This document shows, in pieces, positions 13,510-14,416 of a DNA stretch of 14,416 nt (the first letter of the stretch is position 1; each line of letters opens with the position of its first letter). Origin of the DNA: Candidatus Geothermarchaeota archaeon (lineage in GTDB: Archaea > Thermoproteota > Nitrososphaeria > Geothermarchaeales > JDFR-13); the NCBI GenBank assembly GCA_015522055.1, contig WAMZ01000047.1, positions 1 through 14,416 on the forward strand, written 5' to 3'. The position numbers were made by a program, and so were the translations under genes. The notes beneath the pieces are model-generated. The model was given only the letters and a program-made list of their open reading frames with translations, was not told the DNA's origin and made no database searches.

Positions 13510-13611
13510 TGGCGCCGGGAGTGGGATTCGAACCCACGCGGGCCAGACGACCCACGGGCTATCCTGGACATACGCTCAAGGCCCGCGCCTTAACCACTCG
13601 GCCATCCCGGC
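13510..13611 (-). tRNA. tRNA-Ser(UGA) with a 14-nt intron and encoded CCA
   Basis: On the minus strand the gene folds into a complete class II tRNA. The acceptor stem is GCCGGGA with TCCCGGC, then discriminator G73 and encoded CCA. The D arm is GCC/GGC with loop GAGTGGTTAA, the anticodon stem CGGGC/GCCCG, the T arm GTGGG-TTCGAAT-CCCAC, and the 17-nt variable region forms a 5-bp stem (GGGTC/GGCCC). After removing the intron the anticodon loop reads CTTGAGA, anticodon TGA, decoding UCA and related serine codons. The long variable arm and G73 also fit serine; leucine tRNAs usually carry A73. The mature length is 88 nt including CCA. The gene is convergent with the DUF354 gene, whose stop ends at 13509, and divergent from archease. 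T-rich sequence just past CCA (CTATTTTCT) may serve as terminator. Confidence 0.97.
13561..13574 (-). other. 14-nt tRNA intron at position 37/38 with bulge-helix-bulge geometry
   Basis: The intron reads CGTATGTCCAGGAT on the minus strand and lies between G37 and A38, the canonical archaeal site. Exon CTTG (32-35) can pair with intron CAGG (C-G, U-G, U-A, G-C) to give the four-base-pair central helix. This leaves the three-base bulges AGC and ATA. Both splice sites then fall between the second and third base of a bulge, as expected for the archaeal splicing endonuclease. The inner helix is minimal (one G-C pair closing a five-base loop), so it is a relaxed form of the motif. Confidence 0.9.
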
Positions 13612-13628
13612 ATCCATCAATATACTCT

Positions 13629-13651
13629 GTATAAACCCAAATTATTTAGAT
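13629..13651 (-). promoter_or_regulatory. Probable tRNA-Ser promoter elements
   Basis: The minus strand carries TTTATACA (13629-13636) and, further upstream, an AT-rich CTAAATAATTT. Both lie about 20-35 nt before the mature tRNA 5' end, where an archaeal TATA box is expected. Which one is used is unclear: the nearer one is slightly close and the farther is a weaker match. Confidence 0.4.
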
Positions 13652-13673
13652 ATACACATTAATTTAATACTTT

Positions 13674-13682
13674 ACTATAAAG
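13674..13682 (+). promoter_or_regulatory. Probable TATA box of archease
   Basis: ACTATAAAG lies about 50 nt before the archease ATG. A start site about 25 nt downstream gives a leader of roughly 23 nt that contains the GGTGA at 13716-13720. It sits in the 114-nt divergent region shared with the tRNA-Ser gene. Confidence 0.5.
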
Positions 13683-13725
13683 ATTATCGCCATAGTCAAT
13701 CATAACAGCCTCCATGGTGAACATT

Positions 13726-14151
13726 ATGAAGGGCTATAGATTCCTAGAGCACACAGCAGATATAAAGGTTGAGGCTTGGGGCGATACACTAGAGGAGGCA
13801 TTCGAGGCCGCAGCCATGGCATTCACAGACATATTTATACATAGAGATAGGGTGGATAAAAAGGTCTCACGGAATATAAGCGTAGAGGGATTCGACCTAA
13901 TGTCCCTATTATTCAACTGGATAGAAGAATTAATAGTTATATTCGAGATAGAAAACCTAGTGTTCACAGACTATAAGGTAGGGATCGAGAAAAATGGCGA
14001 GAACTATAGATTGGAGGCCGTGGCATGGGGGGAGGAATATAATAGAGAGAAGCATGGGTCGAAGGTACATGTGAAGGCCATGACATACCATGAGATGGAG
14101 ATAAAAGAAGAAGATGGTAGACATGTATTGACATATGTAGTCGATATATAA
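13726..14151 (+). CDS. Archease, activator of the RNA ligase RtcB
   Basis: Archease promotes guanylation and turnover of RtcB, the ligase that joins tRNA exons after intron removal. The 141-residue product begins MKGYRFLEHTADIKVEAWGD, where the EHTADI block is diagnostic. It continues with LEEAFEAAAMAFTDIF, a central LLFNWIEELIVIFE helix, VKAMTYHEMEI and the C-terminal YVVDI, whose Asp is part of the conserved metal/acidic site. I chose ATG 13726 because GGTGA (13716-13720) lies 5 nt upstream and the family N-terminus begins there. An ATG at 13714 would overlap that site and add four residues. It is divergent from the intron-containing tRNA-Ser gene 114 nt away, so the splicing cofactor sits beside a tRNA that needs splicing. 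Confidence 0.95.
   Translation: MKGYRFLEHTADIKVEAWGDTLEEAFEAAAMAFTDIFIHRDRVDKKVSRNISVEGFDLMSLLFNWIEELIVIFEIENLVFTDYKVGIEKNGENYRLEAVAWGEEYNREKHGSKVHVKAMTYHEMEIKEEDGRHVLTYVVDI
14144..14151 (+). promoter_or_regulatory. Probable TATA box of the right-edge membrane gene, inside the archease stop region
   Basis: ATATATAA covers the last codons and TAA stop of archease and is centred about 29 nt before the ATG at 14177. No ribosome-binding site precedes that ATG, so a leaderless or nearly leaderless transcript fits. Confidence 0.45.
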
Positions 14152-14176
14152 CATCTTCCTTTAAATCTAATTATTT

Positions 14177-14416
14177 ATGGAAAAAGCCCCCCAGAATAGT
14201 GAGACGCAAAACCCATCATACTACTATATAGTCCTTGCCACACTAACCCTACTCCCATACTTCTCACTAAAAATAATTACACCCCAACAGCTACACTCAT
14301 ACCTAATACTGGATGGGAGGGGGGCATCTGTAAAAATAATTCACCTATTTCCATCTCCCTATAGAGAAACCCCACTAACAACCATAATAGGCATGATACT
14401 CGGGCATCCCCAACTC
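14177..14416 (+). CDS. N-terminal part of an unrecognised membrane protein, cut by window edge
   Basis: An open frame of exactly 80 codons runs from ATG 14177 to the window end without a stop. The translation has a short polar N-terminus (MEKAPQNSETQNPS) and one hydrophobic segment at about residues 15-34 (YYYIVLATLTLLPYFSLKII). A likely extracytoplasmic stretch follows (TPQQLHSYLILDGRGAS), and a second hydrophobic run begins near residue 67 (PLTTIIGMILGHP). I do not recognise the family. It lies 25 nt after archease on the same strand, with a TATA-like element over the archease stop. Coding is likely because the frame is open to the edge and codon usage resembles the neighbours, but it cannot be confirmed from this fragment. 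Confidence 0.6.
   Translation, partial: MEKAPQNSETQNPSYYYIVLATLTLLPYFSLKIITPQQLHSYLILDGRGASVKIIHLFPSPYRETPLTTIIGMILGHPQL

Noticed and set aside
13510..13611. The tRNA gene as an integration attachment site
   Set aside because: I saw no integrase gene and no second copy of the tRNA 3' end within the window.

Overview
The window looks like a chromosomal segment of a thermophilic crenarchaeon (Thermoproteota). The evidence is archaeal-type ribosomal proteins (uS2, uS4, uS9, uS11, uS13, uL13, eL18) and archaeal RNA polymerase subunits D and N. The promoters are TATA boxes, and ribosome-binding sites of the GGTGA/GAGGTG type sit 5-8 nt before starts. TTG and GTG starts are frequent, ATA and AGG codons are common, an archease gene is present, and a tRNA-Ser(UGA) carries a short intron with bulge-helix-bulge geometry. 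A single-chain GMP synthase and the tRNA intron would fit a Thermoproteales-like lineage, but that placement is inference.

Region 1 (1-6085, all minus strand) is the classical archaeal ribosomal/RNA polymerase cluster. A strong TATA box (6075-6085) precedes rps13, rps4, rps11, rpoD, rpl18e, rpl13, rps9, rpoN and eno. After a further promoter gap come rps2 and then the 5' part of a MEMO1-family gene, which runs off the left edge. From rps11 to rps9 the genes overlap by 1, 4 or 8 nt, which suggests tight translational coupling. rpoK, often found between rpoN and eno in archaea, is absent here.

Region 2 (6112-11002, minus strand) holds glutamine-dependent and purine metabolism. glmS and guaA are 6 nt apart in one operon. 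guaB follows with its own TATA box. GuaB makes XMP and GuaA aminates it to GMP. GlmS makes glucosamine-6-phosphate, the entry to UDP-GlcNAc.

Region 3 (11077-13509) looks like a glycan module. A polytopic polyprenyl-phosphate sugar-1-phosphate transferase (AglH/Alg7/MraY superfamily) is followed through an ATGA overlap by an 80-residue two-helix membrane protein of unknown function. A DUF354-type GT-B glycosyltransferase is transcribed divergently. Together with upstream glmS this suggests UDP-GlcNAc supply and its use for lipid-linked glycans (inference).

Region 4 (13510-14416) holds an intron-containing tRNA-Ser(UGA) on the minus strand, whose encoded CCA end abuts the stop codon of the DUF354 gene. 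Archease, the activator of the tRNA ligase RtcB, is divergent to it. The 5' end of an unrecognised membrane protein runs off the right edge.

No stretch longer than about 130 nt lacks a gene. The largest gaps (12306-12435 and 13612-13725) are divergent promoter regions. I saw no insertion sequence, CRISPR array, prophage or toxin-antitoxin pair. The window is mostly housekeeping; the noteworthy points are local ones.
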